Source: Hyphomicrobiales bacterium
GTDB lineage: Bacteria; Pseudomonadota; Alphaproteobacteria; Rhizobiales; Beijerinckiaceae
Direction of reading: 5' to 3'
Assembly: GCA_019075865.1 (NCBI GenBank)
Contig: JAGXAN010000005.1
Location: forward strand, 124,001 to 188,000
Length of the DNA: 64,000 nt
The position numbers and the translations under genes are program-made. A model generated the notes under the pieces. The model worked only from the letters and a program-made list of their open reading frames with translations, was not told the DNA's origin and did not search any database. Every line of letters begins with the position of its first letter. The first letter of the stretch is position 1. Below, in pieces: positions 9,401-17,372 of this stretch.

Positions 9401-9898
9401 AACCGCGAGGGTCGCGAACGCTTGCAGGCGGCCTTCGACGTCATCAACGGGCATTTCCGTGATCTGTTCACCACCTTGTTTGGCGGTGGCACCGCAGAAT
9501 TGCAACTGATCGAATCCGAGGATCCGCTGGCCGCCGGCCTTGAAATATTCGCCCGCCCGCCCGGCAAGAAGCCGCAAACCATGTCGCTGCTGTCGGGCGG
9601 CGAGCAGGCACTCACCGCCATGGCACTGATCTTTGCGGTATTTCTGACCAACCCATCGCCCATTTGCGTGCTGGACGAGGTCGATGCGCCGCTGGACGAT
9701 GCCAATGTCGAGCGCTTTTGTGACCTTCTGGTGGCGATGCGTCAACGCACCGACACCCGCTTTCTCACCATCACCCACAATCCGATCACCATGGCCCGCA
9801 TGGATCGGCTGTTTGGGGTCACCATGGCCGAACAAGGTGTGTCGCAACTCGTGTCGGTGGATTTGAGCGAGGCAGAACAATTGGCCGAAGCCAGTTGA
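6422..9898 (+). CDS. smc: Chromosome segregation protein SMC
   Basis: This is the ATPase of the condensin-like SMC-ScpAB complex that organises and segregates the chromosome. The N-terminal Walker A is GPNGCGKSN. Long coiled coils rich in Ala, Glu, Gln and Arg (about residues 170-500 and 650-930) flank a hinge near 500-620. The C-terminal head has the signature LLSGGEQALTAMA and Walker B ICVLDEVDAPLDD. The length of 1158 aa is typical. The start is GTG at 6422, chosen because AGAGGGAGG lies directly upstream and the protein begins with the conserved FHKLRLAGFKSF. It is convergent with manC across 16 bases. Confidence 0.97.
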   Translation: MKFHKLRLAGFKSFVDASDFWIEPGLTGVVGPNGCGKSNLVEALRWVMGENSYKNMRASGMDDVIFSGSAKRPARNIAEVVIVLDNSARTAPAAFNSTDQIEVSRRITREEGSSYKINGREVRARDVQLLFADASSGARSPAMVRQGQIGEIINAKPPARRRILEEAAGVSGLHSRRHEAELRLKAAEANLLRLEDVLNQFGTQIDSLRRQARQAERYRGLGEEIRKAEMVSYCLQWQETLGQASEAERAVNDNLRRVAELTVAQNEAARLQAIAAHEMQPLRDTEAQNLAQVQRLVLEREALDGEEQRQKLRIAELEQRARQMAEDANRERARIEDARNMLARLAAESQNIEAANLGAAATHAQAKAEVEAATAALAIAEAEHDKAQSALADLTARRRSLETRARDELAHLTRLTAETTQVQAEWTQLNTRIGSEAEIDALQASVQQAKLQQQQCEAAVLVAEQQLTLARRDESALRGPASEAERNAQRIDTELRTLQKLLASPLNARFTPIVDQLQVTPGFEIALVAALGDDLDACAEAAAPVHWRETQVEADAADPALPEGALPMADKVRAPRALLRRLNQIGIVSRDQGASLQLQLKPGQRLVSREGDLWRWDGFCAAAEAPSPAARRLAERNRLAQLSEQAQLAAQMARAAQTALAQASGASRNASQTEAQSRSAHREAARLLDGAREKLSQAERQRAQHAGRLAALAEARNRLTLAKTEAATRAKQAQQELTALSQTTGEAEQLGQAHALARAQLAQNRASLSQAQGHLQALTHEAAQRAARQITLQKDLADWRERQTKATASAAEFARRALELQTELDETAAAPDAFLLRRRALMQAIDTAQEQLKSTGDARALGEARLAQADRHARKALEEMSAAREEAARAGANFEARQARRDELLTTIQTELDMTPATLFAQTGFKPGGPLPDREALERKLEGLRADRDRLGAVNLRANLELDEMETAKTALAAERDDLIEAIKRLRQAIANLNREGRERLQAAFDVINGHFRDLFTTLFGGGTAELQLIESEDPLAAGLEIFARPPGKKPQTMSLLSGGEQALTAMALIFAVFLTNPSPICVLDEVDAPLDDANVERFCDLLVAMRQRTDTRFLTITHNPITMARMDRLFGVTMAEQGVSQLVSVDLSEAEQLAEAS

Positions 9899-9914
9899 CG
9901 CCCCGCCCAGAGCA

Positions 9915-11327
9915 CTAAACGCGGGCGTAAACATCCTCGAGACGCACAATATCGTCTTCGCCAAGATAAGTGCCGCACTGCACCTCAATCAACACCAGCG
10001 GCACCTTGCCCGGGTTTTCCAGACGATGCACGCAGCCGAGCGGCAAATAAATCGACTGGTTTTCACTGACCAGCTTGCGCTCGCCATCCACCTCCACCAT
10101 CGCCGAACCAGCCACGACGGTCCAGGTCTCGGCGCGATGGAAATGCTTTTGGAGGGAGAGCTTGCCGCCCTGCTTCACCACGATCCGCTTGACCTGATAG
10201 CGCGTGTCCATATCCAGCGTTTCATAATAACCCCAGGGCCGATAACCGCGCTTGGGAGCGGCCACGACATGCGGGCGCGACACTTTCAATTGCTCGGTCA
10301 TTCTTTTGACATCGCCGGTCTTGCGACGATCGGAAATCAGCACCGCATCCGCCGTCACCACCACGGCCAGATCCTTCACCCCGACCAGCGAAGTCAGCAT
10401 GTTTGGCGAATGCACGTAGCAGCGCTGCGAGTCGATCTGTTCGACCTCGCCGATCAACACATTCTTGGACGCATCCTTGCCCATCAGTGACCAGATCGCT
10501 TCCCACGAACCAATATCCGACCATCCATAATCGGCGGCGATCACATCGACATGCTGGCTGCGCTCCATTACGGCATAATCAACCGAAACCTTGCGCGCCT
10601 TGGCAAAATCTTCCGCGCCCAACCGATGCGCCCCCCAGAATTCGGTTCGGTTGGCCACCGCCGCACCGACATGATCGGCCAATTCCGGCTCAAAAGTCTT
10701 GATTTCGCTCAAATAGGTTGAGCAGCGCATCATGAAATTACCGGAGTTCCACAAGTAGCCTTGCGCAATATAGCTCTTGGCCGATTCCGCGTCAGGCTTC
10801 TCGTGAAAGGCACGCACCTTGTGCAGGCCATTGTCATCGCTCTCTTTGGCCATTTGGATATAGCCATAGCCGGTATTGGCTTCGCTCGGCTTGATGCCGA
10901 AGGTAACGATGCGCCCGGCAAGTGCCGCTGCCAGCGATTTGCGGCAGACTTCTTCGAACTCGGCAACATCTTCAACCAGATGGTCGGCTGCCAGCACCAG
11001 CATGACCGCATCCTTGTGACCATGCGCGATGATCTGCGCACCGGCGGCAATGGCGGCGGCTGTGTCACGGGCTTCCGGCTCAAGCACCAGAACGGCATCA
11101 TGCACCTTTTGCGTAGCGCAGGCATCCGCGACCAGAAAGCGGTGATCTTCATTGGCGATAATCACTGGAGCCGCGAACAAATCGCGATTGGCGACCCGCT
11201 TCAAAGTCAGCTCAAACGTCGAAACATGGCCAATAAGGGGCACAAACGGCTTGGGATAATTGGTGCGCGAGGCAGGCCACAACCGGGTTCCACCGCCACC
11301 GCACATGATCAAAGGCGTAATTTTCAT
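9915..11327 (-). CDS. manC: Mannose-1-phosphate guanylyltransferase / mannose-6-phosphate isomerase
   Basis: This bifunctional enzyme (AlgA/CpsB/ManC family) makes GDP-mannose for polysaccharides and can isomerise fructose-6-P to mannose-6-P. The N-terminal nucleotidyltransferase shows GGGGTRLWPASR with YPKPF, then FHEKPD and YLWNSGNF. The C-terminal type II isomerase cupin begins at PWGYYETLD and has metal-binding HFHRAETW. The length of 470 aa is standard. The ATG has GAGGAAA just upstream. No other exopolysaccharide gene is near, so it probably serves a scattered surface-glycan pathway. Confidence 0.95.
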   Translation of the reverse strand: MKITPLIMCGGGGTRLWPASRTNYPKPFVPLIGHVSTFELTLKRVANRDLFAAPVIIANEDHRFLVADACATQKVHDAVLVLEPEARDTAAAIAAGAQIIAHGHKDAVMLVLAADHLVEDVAEFEEVCRKSLAAALAGRIVTFGIKPSEANTGYGYIQMAKESDDNGLHKVRAFHEKPDAESAKSYIAQGYLWNSGNFMMRCSTYLSEIKTFEPELADHVGAAVANRTEFWGAHRLGAEDFAKARKVSVDYAVMERSQHVDVIAADYGWSDIGSWEAIWSLMGKDASKNVLIGEVEQIDSQRCYVHSPNMLTSLVGVKDLAVVVTADAVLISDRRKTGDVKRMTEQLKVSRPHVVAAPKRGYRPWGYYETLDMDTRYQVKRIVVKQGGKLSLQKHFHRAETWTVVAGSAMVEVDGERKLVSENQSIYLPLGCVHRLENPGKVPLVLIEVQCGTYLGEDDIVRLEDVYARV

Positions 11328-11482
11328 AAAATTTCCTCAAAAACCCTGCTAAAATCCGTATCCAAGCCATAGTCACGAATCAGCACAAAATCAACATGAT
11401 CACCGCAAGCAATTCAATTGGCATTCGCGATTCGCATGAATACAAGACCCATTACGCCGGAAAGCGAACAAAATATGACAGG

Positions 11483-11507
11483 GCTTTTACCCCCGCCGGG
11501 TTAAAGC
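11483..11507. promoter_or_regulatory. Hairpin between divergent manC and the AroE-like gene
   Basis: GCTTTTACCC and GGGTTAAAGC form a 10-base stem with one T-T mismatch around a CCGCC loop. No T run follows on either strand, so a regulatory or mRNA-leader role fits better than a terminator. Confidence 0.35.
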
Positions 11508-11608
11508 TATGCATGGGCGAAAGCACAAGCGCATAAAAGCCACCCAAAAGATGCGTGCGGATATGATTTCTATTAAATTTTTGGCCCAAATCACCAATGG
11601 AAAGCATC

Positions 11609-12442
11609 ATGATTACCGGCAAGACCAAGCTCATCGCTCATATTGGCTATCCCACCGAGACCTTCAAATCGCCAATGATTTACAATCCCTATTTCGAAGA
11701 TCGTGGCATTGACGTCCTCGTTGTCCCGATGGGGGTTAAGGTCGGCGATTATGAAAATGTGCTCAAAGCCACGTTCAGCCTTACCAACATCGTTGGCGCA
11801 TTGATTACCATGCCCCATAAGGTAACAACCGTCGGCTTGCTCGATGAAGTATCCACCAAGGTCAAAATTGCCGGTGCCTGCAACGCCGTGCGCCGTCGCG
11901 AAGATGGCAAACTGGTCGGCGACATGTTTGACGGCGAAGGTTTTGTGCGCGGCCTCGCCAGCAAGGGCAAGCAAATCAAGGGGTCACGCGCCTATGTGCT
12001 CGGTTCTGGCGGCGTCGGCTCCGCCATTGTGGCTTCGCTGGCTGGCGCAGGGGTTTCTGCGCTGTCATTGAAAGACTTCAATCCCGCTTCCGCGCAGGCG
12101 CTGGCCGACCGCATCCGCGCCAATTATCCGCAAATCGAAGTCACCGCCGGCTCCGACGATTTGAAGGGCTATGACATTGTCGTCAACGCCACCCCGATCG
12201 GGATGAAGGACGACGACCCCCTGCCCTTCGACATGGACCGGATTTCGGCCGACGTATTTGTTGGCGAAGTGGTGATGAAGCAGGCGCATACGCCCTTCCT
12301 GCGCGCCGCAATCGCCAAGGGTTGCGCCGTGCAACTGGGCACGGACATGCTGTTTGAGCAAATTCCCGCCTATCTCGAGTTTTTTGGCCTGCCCTCGACC
12401 ACATCCGCCGAATTGCGCCGCCTGGCGAAGATTTCATATTGA
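11609..12442 (+). CDS. Shikimate/quinate dehydrogenase-like protein (AroE family)
   Basis: This is a NAD(P)-dependent oxidoreductase of the AroE fold. The catalytic lysine is in ITMPHKVTT, the DGEGF element matches the usual TDGxGF, and the nucleotide site is VLGSGGVGSAI. The substrate-binding start of the protein reads ETFKSPMIYN instead of the usual SLSP-type motif, and ALITMPHK replaces NVTxPxK. It is therefore probably a YdiB/SdhL-like or catabolic homologue acting on a different substrate, not the biosynthetic enzyme. ATG at 11609 was chosen over an ATG at 11597 because GGAAAG lies just before it. It stands alone, divergent from manC. Confidence 0.8.
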   Translation: MITGKTKLIAHIGYPTETFKSPMIYNPYFEDRGIDVLVVPMGVKVGDYENVLKATFSLTNIVGALITMPHKVTTVGLLDEVSTKVKIAGACNAVRRREDGKLVGDMFDGEGFVRGLASKGKQIKGSRAYVLGSGGVGSAIVASLAGAGVSALSLKDFNPASAQALADRIRANYPQIEVTAGSDDLKGYDIVVNATPIGMKDDDPLPFDMDRISADVFVGEVVMKQAHTPFLRAAIAKGCAVQLGTDMLFEQIPAYLEFFGLPSTTSAELRRLAKISY

Positions 12443-12610
12443 TTGGGGGGGGCCGACGCGCCGGTGACCCGGGCGGTGAAGCCACGCAGCCGAAACCGAA
12501 AGCTTCTCAAACATGACCATCGCAAAATGGCCCTTTTTGCCCCCTATTCATAAGATGCTACATCTGACCGATGGTTGTCGACCGGACTGAAACCAATAGC
12601 GAGCCGATTT

Positions 12611-13207
12611 ATGCGTCTGACTGGCTGGACTTTAACCCTTGTTGCAACCCTGGCTACCTGCTTGGCCACGCATGTCTATGCCGAGGATTTGCCGGCCCCA
12701 TTGCCGACTTTTGCGCTGCATCCGCCGGACGACACCAGCCATGAATCTTTCTGGAAGGGCCTTTATTTTGGCAGCGACGCCTTTGTCATTGGCAGCAAGG
12801 GCCTCAAATCGCAACTGGGCGGCGACAGCTACATTGGCTATGACAAGCGATTTTCCAACAATCTGCAACTCGATGTGCGCGCCAGCACCGGCTATCTGCC
12901 CAGCCTCGTGCCCAAGACCGGCCTCTCCGGCTTTGACTATGCCGATTCAAGTTTCAAGCTCGCCTATGACATGGGCCGGTTGACGCCTTTTGTCTCGGCA
13001 GGGGGGCTGATAGCCAAGCCGAGCTTCAACAGCTACGCCTATTCCAGCACCACAAATTCATTGAATGATTTGTTGAACCCGTCCTCCGGCACCAAGACCT
13101 TCGGGCATGTCGCGGCTGGCTTCAATTACGCCATCAACAATGATTTATCCGTCGGCATGTCGGTATCCGTTGGTCAGCGTCCCGGCTTTCCGAGCCTTTG
13201 GCCCTAG
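12611..13207 (+). CDS. Hypothetical small outer-membrane beta-barrel-like protein
   Basis: No family was recognised. From ATG 12611 there is a good signal peptide (RLTGWTLTLVATLATCLATHVYA), then 170 residues of alternating polar and hydrophobic strands rich in Gly, Ser, Tyr and Phe (YIGYDKRF, LQLDVRASTGY, FKLAYDMG, FGHVAAGFNYAI, DLSVGMSVSVGQ), which resembles a small beta-barrel. A TTG at 12575 would add 12 residues and is less likely. Its TAG stop overlaps the stop of the convergent ArsR-type gene (bases 13204-13207), leaving no room for a terminator. Confidence 0.6.
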   Translation: MRLTGWTLTLVATLATCLATHVYAEDLPAPLPTFALHPPDDTSHESFWKGLYFGSDAFVIGSKGLKSQLGGDSYIGYDKRFSNNLQLDVRASTGYLPSLVPKTGLSGFDYADSSFKLAYDMGRLTPFVSAGGLIAKPSFNSYAYSSTTNSLNDLLNPSSGTKTFGHVAAGFNYAINNDLSVGMSVSVGQRPGFPSLWP

Positions 13208-13572
13208 ACGGCGGCAACTTTGGTTTTACCCAGATTCGCACATTCGTCATCGGAACTGTTGCAATAAAGCTCGTAAAGCGCGCCAAGGATGAATGGCACT
13301 TCTGTCCCATTGACCGAATAATAAATCATCTGCGACACGCGGCGGGTTCGCACCAGTTCATTATTGCGCAACACGGCCAGATGCTGCGACAGGGCCGACT
13401 GGCTGAGCGCAATCAGCGATTCCAGTTCGCCCACCGATTTTTCGCCCTTGACCAATTGGCACAAGATCAGCAGCCGCCACTTGTTGCTAATGGATTTCAG
13501 CACCATAGCAGCGTGACCCGCCTTGTCCGCCAATTGCTCCATTTGCTGAAAATCGTTTGAAACCTGATTCAT
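13204..13572 (-). CDS. ArsR-family regulator, SqrR/BigR/YgaV-like persulfide sensor
   Basis: This is a small winged-helix repressor. The DNA-binding helices are SVGELESLIALSQSALSQHL, followed by the wing (VRTRRVSQMIYYSV). Cysteines occur at about residue 38 (LLILCQL, second helix) and 104 (LYELYC, last helix), 66 residues apart, the spacing known for the sensor cysteines of SqrR and BigR, which form polysulfide bridges. The metal ligands of classical ArsR (CxC) are absent. I infer that it senses sulfane sulfur. ATG 13572 with AGCAGGG upstream is preferred to GTG 13581, whose ribosome site is too close. A candidate target is the sulfur operon at 58.2-61.5 kb. Confidence 0.82.
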   Translation of the reverse strand: MNQVSNDFQQMEQLADKAGHAAMVLKSISNKWRLLILCQLVKGEKSVGELESLIALSQSALSQHLAVLRNNELVRTRRVSQMIYYSVNGTEVPFILGALYELYCNSSDDECANLGKTKVAAV

Positions 13573-13596
13573 AAATGGCACCCTGCTGGATATTCA

Positions 13597-13613
13597 CCAA
13601 AACATTTGTTTGG
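13597..13613. promoter_or_regulatory. Inverted repeat upstream of the ArsR-type gene, candidate autoregulatory operator
   Basis: CCAAA and TTTGG are separated by 7 bases, 25 bases upstream of the chosen start. The adjacent ATATTCA (13590-13596) recurs in the leader of the sulfur operon near 61.57 kb. Confidence 0.35.
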
Positions 13614-13880
13614 CAATCACATACCGCAACGCCCGCCCGACGCAAAGGCCCCGATACAAAAATATGGCAACATCATCAGCGATACACTTTATCTGCATTT
13701 GGGGATTCCCGCAATCTCTGAACACGCCCCTTCGGACAAATCCCCGCCTCGAGACAATTCGGGGCTCATTCAGCGCGCTTTTCCAGTTCGCGGCTTGATT
13801 TAGGACGCTGACTTGCCGTAGCTTATTGACGCACCTTGCGACAGTTTTTCTGACAGGGCGCCATCATCGGGGAGAAGATT

Positions 13881-14129
13881 ATGCATTTGATCAGTTGGAT
13901 TGTATTGGGCCTCATTGCAGGCTTCATGGGCAGCAAGATCGTCAACAAGGCCGGTTCGGGCATCATTATGGACATCGTGCTCGGCATTGTGGGTGCCATA
14001 GTCGGCGGCGAGATTTTCGAATTTTTTGGTGGGCACGGCGTTACCGGCGTCAACATCACCAGCCTCATCACCGCTATCTTTGGATCGGTTATTGTGATTT
14101 ACGCTTATCACGCAATTTCCGGCAAATAG
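13881..14129 (+). CDS. GlsB/YeaQ/YmgE-family stress-response membrane protein
   Basis: This 82-residue, very hydrophobic protein has about three membrane helices and the family's glycine-rich pattern (LGLIAGFMGSKIV, IVLGIVGAIVGGEIF). It belongs to the transglycosylase-associated (PF04226) group, small inner-membrane proteins induced by stress whose biochemical role is unknown. GGGGAG stands just before the ATG. It is a single gene. Confidence 0.85.
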   Translation: MHLISWIVLGLIAGFMGSKIVNKAGSGIIMDIVLGIVGAIVGGEIFEFFGGHGVTGVNITSLITAIFGSVIVIYAYHAISGK

Positions 14130-14254
14130 CGATCCACTCCAGGGCAGACCCAAACCATGCAGGACCTTCGCCGACGAGAATGACTCGATAATGCCGCACG
14201 GCCCAACTCCGGCGGCAGCCTTTGCCTGTGACACCTCTCGACGAAAAGCCCTGC

Positions 14255-14752
14255 ATGATGGACCTTCCCCTCACAATCACGCCCATGTCACAAAACGACC
14301 TGCCGCAAATCGAGCGGTTGGACGAGCGCGTTTTTGGGCCCGGACGCTTCGCCCGCAGCGCCTATCGCCTGCGCGAAGGGGTGGATCCGGCTTTCGACAG
14401 TTCCTTTGTCGCCTGCATCGGCACATTGATCGTCGGTGCCAATCGCATGACGCCAATTCTATGCGGCAACGCCACCGCACTGCTGCTCGGGCCGCTGACC
14501 GTGGAGGTGGCGTTTCGCTCCCGCGGCATTGGCGGCCTGCTGATCCACGCCGCACTCAATGCCGCCAGGGCACAGGCGCAGTCACGCGTCGTTCTGGTCG
14601 GAGATTTTGCCTATTACAACCGTTTCGGCTTCGAGCGGGTGCCGCCCGGACGCTTGCTTATGCCCGGCCCGGTTGACCCTGCCCGCCTGCTCTGGTGCGC
14701 GCTGCAACCTGACGCATTTGCCGACGTGGCCGGGGCCATCCGTCAGGCGTGA
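14255..14752 (+). CDS. GNAT-family N-acetyltransferase
   Basis: This is a single-domain acetyltransferase (about 165 aa). The acetyl-CoA loop reads VAFRSRGIGGLLIHAAL, and the YYNRFGFERV segment is typical of the C-terminal half of the fold (YhbS-like subgroup). The substrate is unknown. The start is uncertain: ATG 14255 or 14258, or TTG 14222, and none has a strong ribosome site. It lies convergent to the liv-type operon. Confidence 0.75.
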   Translation: MMDLPLTITPMSQNDLPQIERLDERVFGPGRFARSAYRLREGVDPAFDSSFVACIGTLIVGANRMTPILCGNATALLLGPLTVEVAFRSRGIGGLLIHAALNAARAQAQSRVVLVGDFAYYNRFGFERVPPGRLLMPGPVDPARLLWCALQPDAFADVAGAIRQA

Positions 14753-14785
14753 GACTAGCTCACGCCCCCGACGCCCGCCCGCGCT

Positions 14786-16003
14786 TCACCCGCTGATCAG
14801 GTCTCCGAACAATTTCCAGTTCTCGCCATCAAAGCGTTGCAGCTGCATCTTGCGAATCGGGTAATAATTGTCAGGTGAAGTGCTCACCGTTATGCCCGGC
14901 AGGAACACGGAAACCGGCACATCCTTGAGGCTGGTCGCCTGTTTCATGACATTCTCGCGCGAGAGATCATTGCCGCATTGCTTAAGCACCTGCATCAACA
15001 CCTGTGCGACACCATAGGCATAGACGGCATTTGCGTCTGGGATGACGCTGGCACTCATGTATTTTTGGCAGAAGGCCGTCCATTGCTTGACGCCTTCGTC
15101 ATTGCTCCAGATCTTGTCGGTCGGGTCCTTGGCATAAGAGGCGGTGATCAGATCGTGGGATTTTTCGAGACCTGCCGCTTTCAGAATGGTGAAAGACGCC
15201 GTCACATTGACAATATAGCGAACCGCTTTCCAGCCAAGATCAAACGATTTGCGCACCGCTTGGGCGCCAAATTTTGGGGTGGCGGCTATCAGGAACACAT
15301 CTGCGCCAGACCCCTGCAAGGTCACGACCTGCGAGTCGATCGTCGGTTCCGACACTTCGTAAGATACTTCCTTGACAATCATCCCGAGGTTTTTCTCGCC
15401 AAGACCATCCTTCAGGCCGCTCAAATAGTCCCGGCCCAAATCGTCATTCTGATAGAGCACCGCGATTTTGGCATCGGGTTTGGTCGCCAGAATATGCTTG
15501 CCATATATCGCGCCTTCGGTGCGATAGGTCGGGTTGACGCCCATCGTCCACGGGAAATGCTTGGGATCGCCCAACAGGCTGGCACCCGTCGCTGAAAACA
15601 ATTGCGGCACCTTATGCGCGTTCAGATAGGGCCGGATCGCGACATTGGACGGCGTGCCAAGACTCTGGAAGATGAAGGCGACATTGTCCTGCTCCACCAG
15701 GCGGCGCACCTGCTCCACTGCCTTGGGCGGCGAATAACCATCATCGAGGCTGATCAGATTGATCTTGCGACCGTTGATGCCACCCTGCTCATTGATCATC
15801 TTGAAATAGGCAGCCTCAACCCGCCCCACCACACCATAGGCCGAAGCTGGCCCGGAATAGGCCATGGTCTGGCCGATCTTGATTTCCGTGGCCGTGACGC
15901 CGGGCATATCCGCGCCAAAGGCAAGCGGGCGGGCGGCCAGGCCAGCCCCCGCAGCCACAGCGCTGAGCGAGGCATATTCCAGCAATTCACGACGCGTAAC
16001 CAT
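14786..16003 (-). CDS. Branched-chain amino acid type ABC binding protein (second tandem copy)
   Basis: This is a Peripla_BP_6/LivJ-like periplasmic receptor. It starts at ATG 16003 after GGGAGG, and a further 19 in-frame residues upstream lack any signal character. The leader has a twin-arginine look (MVTRRELLEYASL) and is cleaved near ARPLAFGA. The mature part is strikingly similar to the upstream copy (shared TATEIKIGQTM, LDDGYSPPKAVEQ, FIFQSLGTPSNVAI, VAQVLMQVLKQCGND). This is a tandem duplication, probably giving the transporter two ligand ranges. A hairpin in the gap may tune its level relative to the first copy. Confidence 0.88.
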   Translation of the reverse strand: MVTRRELLEYASLSAVAAGAGLAARPLAFGADMPGVTATEIKIGQTMAYSGPASAYGVVGRVEAAYFKMINEQGGINGRKINLISLDDGYSPPKAVEQVRRLVEQDNVAFIFQSLGTPSNVAIRPYLNAHKVPQLFSATGASLLGDPKHFPWTMGVNPTYRTEGAIYGKHILATKPDAKIAVLYQNDDLGRDYLSGLKDGLGEKNLGMIVKEVSYEVSEPTIDSQVVTLQGSGADVFLIAATPKFGAQAVRKSFDLGWKAVRYIVNVTASFTILKAAGLEKSHDLITASYAKDPTDKIWSNDEGVKQWTAFCQKYMSASVIPDANAVYAYGVAQVLMQVLKQCGNDLSRENVMKQATSLKDVPVSVFLPGITVSTSPDNYYPIRKMQLQRFDGENWKLFGDLISG

Positions 16004-16046
16004 GGCAACCCTCCCGATTTTGATCTGACATTCAAACGTGACAGCG

Positions 16047-16076
16047 CCGCCAAACTTCACACCCCTCGTTTGGCGG
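16047..16076 (-). promoter_or_regulatory. Intercistronic hairpin between the two binding-protein genes
   Basis: CCGCCAAAC and GTTTGGCGG form a perfect 9-base stem with a 12-base loop, directly after the stop of the first copy. There is no T run, so an mRNA-stabilising or processing element is more likely than a terminator. Confidence 0.5.
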
Positions 16077-16084
16077 GTTCTGCC

Positions 16085-17290
16085 TCAGTCACTCAGCAGC
16101 TTGCCGAAGGAAACCCAACGGGTTCCGTCAAACCGTTGCAATTGCATGGTTCTTATCGGGAAGTAATTGTCGGGCGAAGTGTTCACCAGCACGCCAGGCA
16201 GGAACATGGCGGTTTTCACATCCTTCAAATTTGCGGCCTGTTTCAAGATATTGGCCCGCGACAGATCATTGCCGCATTGCTTCAGCACCTGCATCAGCAC
16301 CTGCGCCACCGAATAGCCATAGGCGGCATTGCCGTCCGTAATGACGCTGGCAGTCATATATTTGGTGGCAAAGGCCGCCCATGCCTTGTAGCCGGGGTCG
16401 TCTTTCCAGATCGGGTCTGCCGGGTCCTTGACGTAGGCCGCTGTGATCAGCCCTTTGGATTTTTCCAGTCCCGCGCCTTTCAAAATCGGATAGGCGACCG
16501 AAACATTGGTGAGGAACCGCTCGGCTTTCCAGCCCAGATCCGCCGATTTGCGCACTGCCTGCGCTGCAAACTTGGGTGTTGCCGCAATCACGAAAACATT
16601 GGCACCCGAGCCTTGCAGCGTCACCACCTGCGAGTCCACTGTCGGCTCAGAAACCTCATAAGAGGCCTCTTTGACAATCATCTTCGCAGCTTTATCACCC
16701 AAGGCTGCCTTCAGACCGTCGATATAGTCTTTGCCGAAAGAATCATTCTGATACAGCACGCCAATCTTGGCGTCCGGCATGTTGGCGAGGATATATTTGC
16801 CGTAAATGATCGCCTCGGTGCGATAGGACGGGTTGATGCCCATCGTCCAGGGGAATTGCTTGGGCTCACCAAACAGGCTGGCCCCCGTCGCCACAAACAA
16901 TTGCGGAATCTTATGCTCGTTCAGATAGCTCCGTATCGCGACATTGGACGGCGTGCCAAGACTTTGAAAGATGAATGCCACCTTGTCCTGTTCCGCCAAT
17001 CGGCGGATTTGCTCGACGGCTTTGGGCGGCGAATAGCCATCATCAAGGCTGATCAGGTTGATCTTGCGGCCATTGATGCCGCCCTGCTCGTTGATCATCT
17101 TCACGAAGGCGACTTCAACGCGGCCGATAACCCCATAGGCGGAGGCCGGGCCGGAATAAGGCATGGTCTGGCCGATTTTGATTTCCGTAGCCGTTACGCC
17201 CGGCATATCTTCGGCCAAGGCCACAGCGGGCAGGCCCGCAAGTGCTGCGCCCGCAGCACCGCTCAACAACAGGTTTCGACGCGTGAACAT
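16085..17290 (-). CDS. Branched-chain amino acid type ABC binding protein (first tandem copy)
   Basis: This is a LivJ-like periplasmic receptor of 401 aa with a twin-arginine-like leader (MFTRRNLLLSG) cleaved near AVALA-EDMPG. The fold markers TATEIKIGQTMPYSG, GGINGRKINLISLDDG and VKEASYEVSEPTVDSQVV are nearly the same in the next gene. It follows livM after 82 bases, so it belongs to the liv-type operon. LivJ homologues in alphaproteobacteria bind many ligands (amino acids, amides, aromatic acids), so the name should not be read as proof of leucine transport. Confidence 0.9.
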   Translation of the reverse strand: MFTRRNLLLSGAAGAALAGLPAVALAEDMPGVTATEIKIGQTMPYSGPASAYGVIGRVEVAFVKMINEQGGINGRKINLISLDDGYSPPKAVEQIRRLAEQDKVAFIFQSLGTPSNVAIRSYLNEHKIPQLFVATGASLFGEPKQFPWTMGINPSYRTEAIIYGKYILANMPDAKIGVLYQNDSFGKDYIDGLKAALGDKAAKMIVKEASYEVSEPTVDSQVVTLQGSGANVFVIAATPKFAAQAVRKSADLGWKAERFLTNVSVAYPILKGAGLEKSKGLITAAYVKDPADPIWKDDPGYKAWAAFATKYMTASVITDGNAAYGYSVAQVLMQVLKQCGNDLSRANILKQAANLKDVKTAMFLPGVLVNTSPDNYFPIRTMQLQRFDGTRWVSFGKLLSD

Positions 17291-17372
17291 GACAGTCTCT
17301 CCCTAGGCTTGAACTCCCTTGCACTGATCCCGCAGCGCAATTTTTCCAGCTTGGTGCTGGTTTACATCTATA

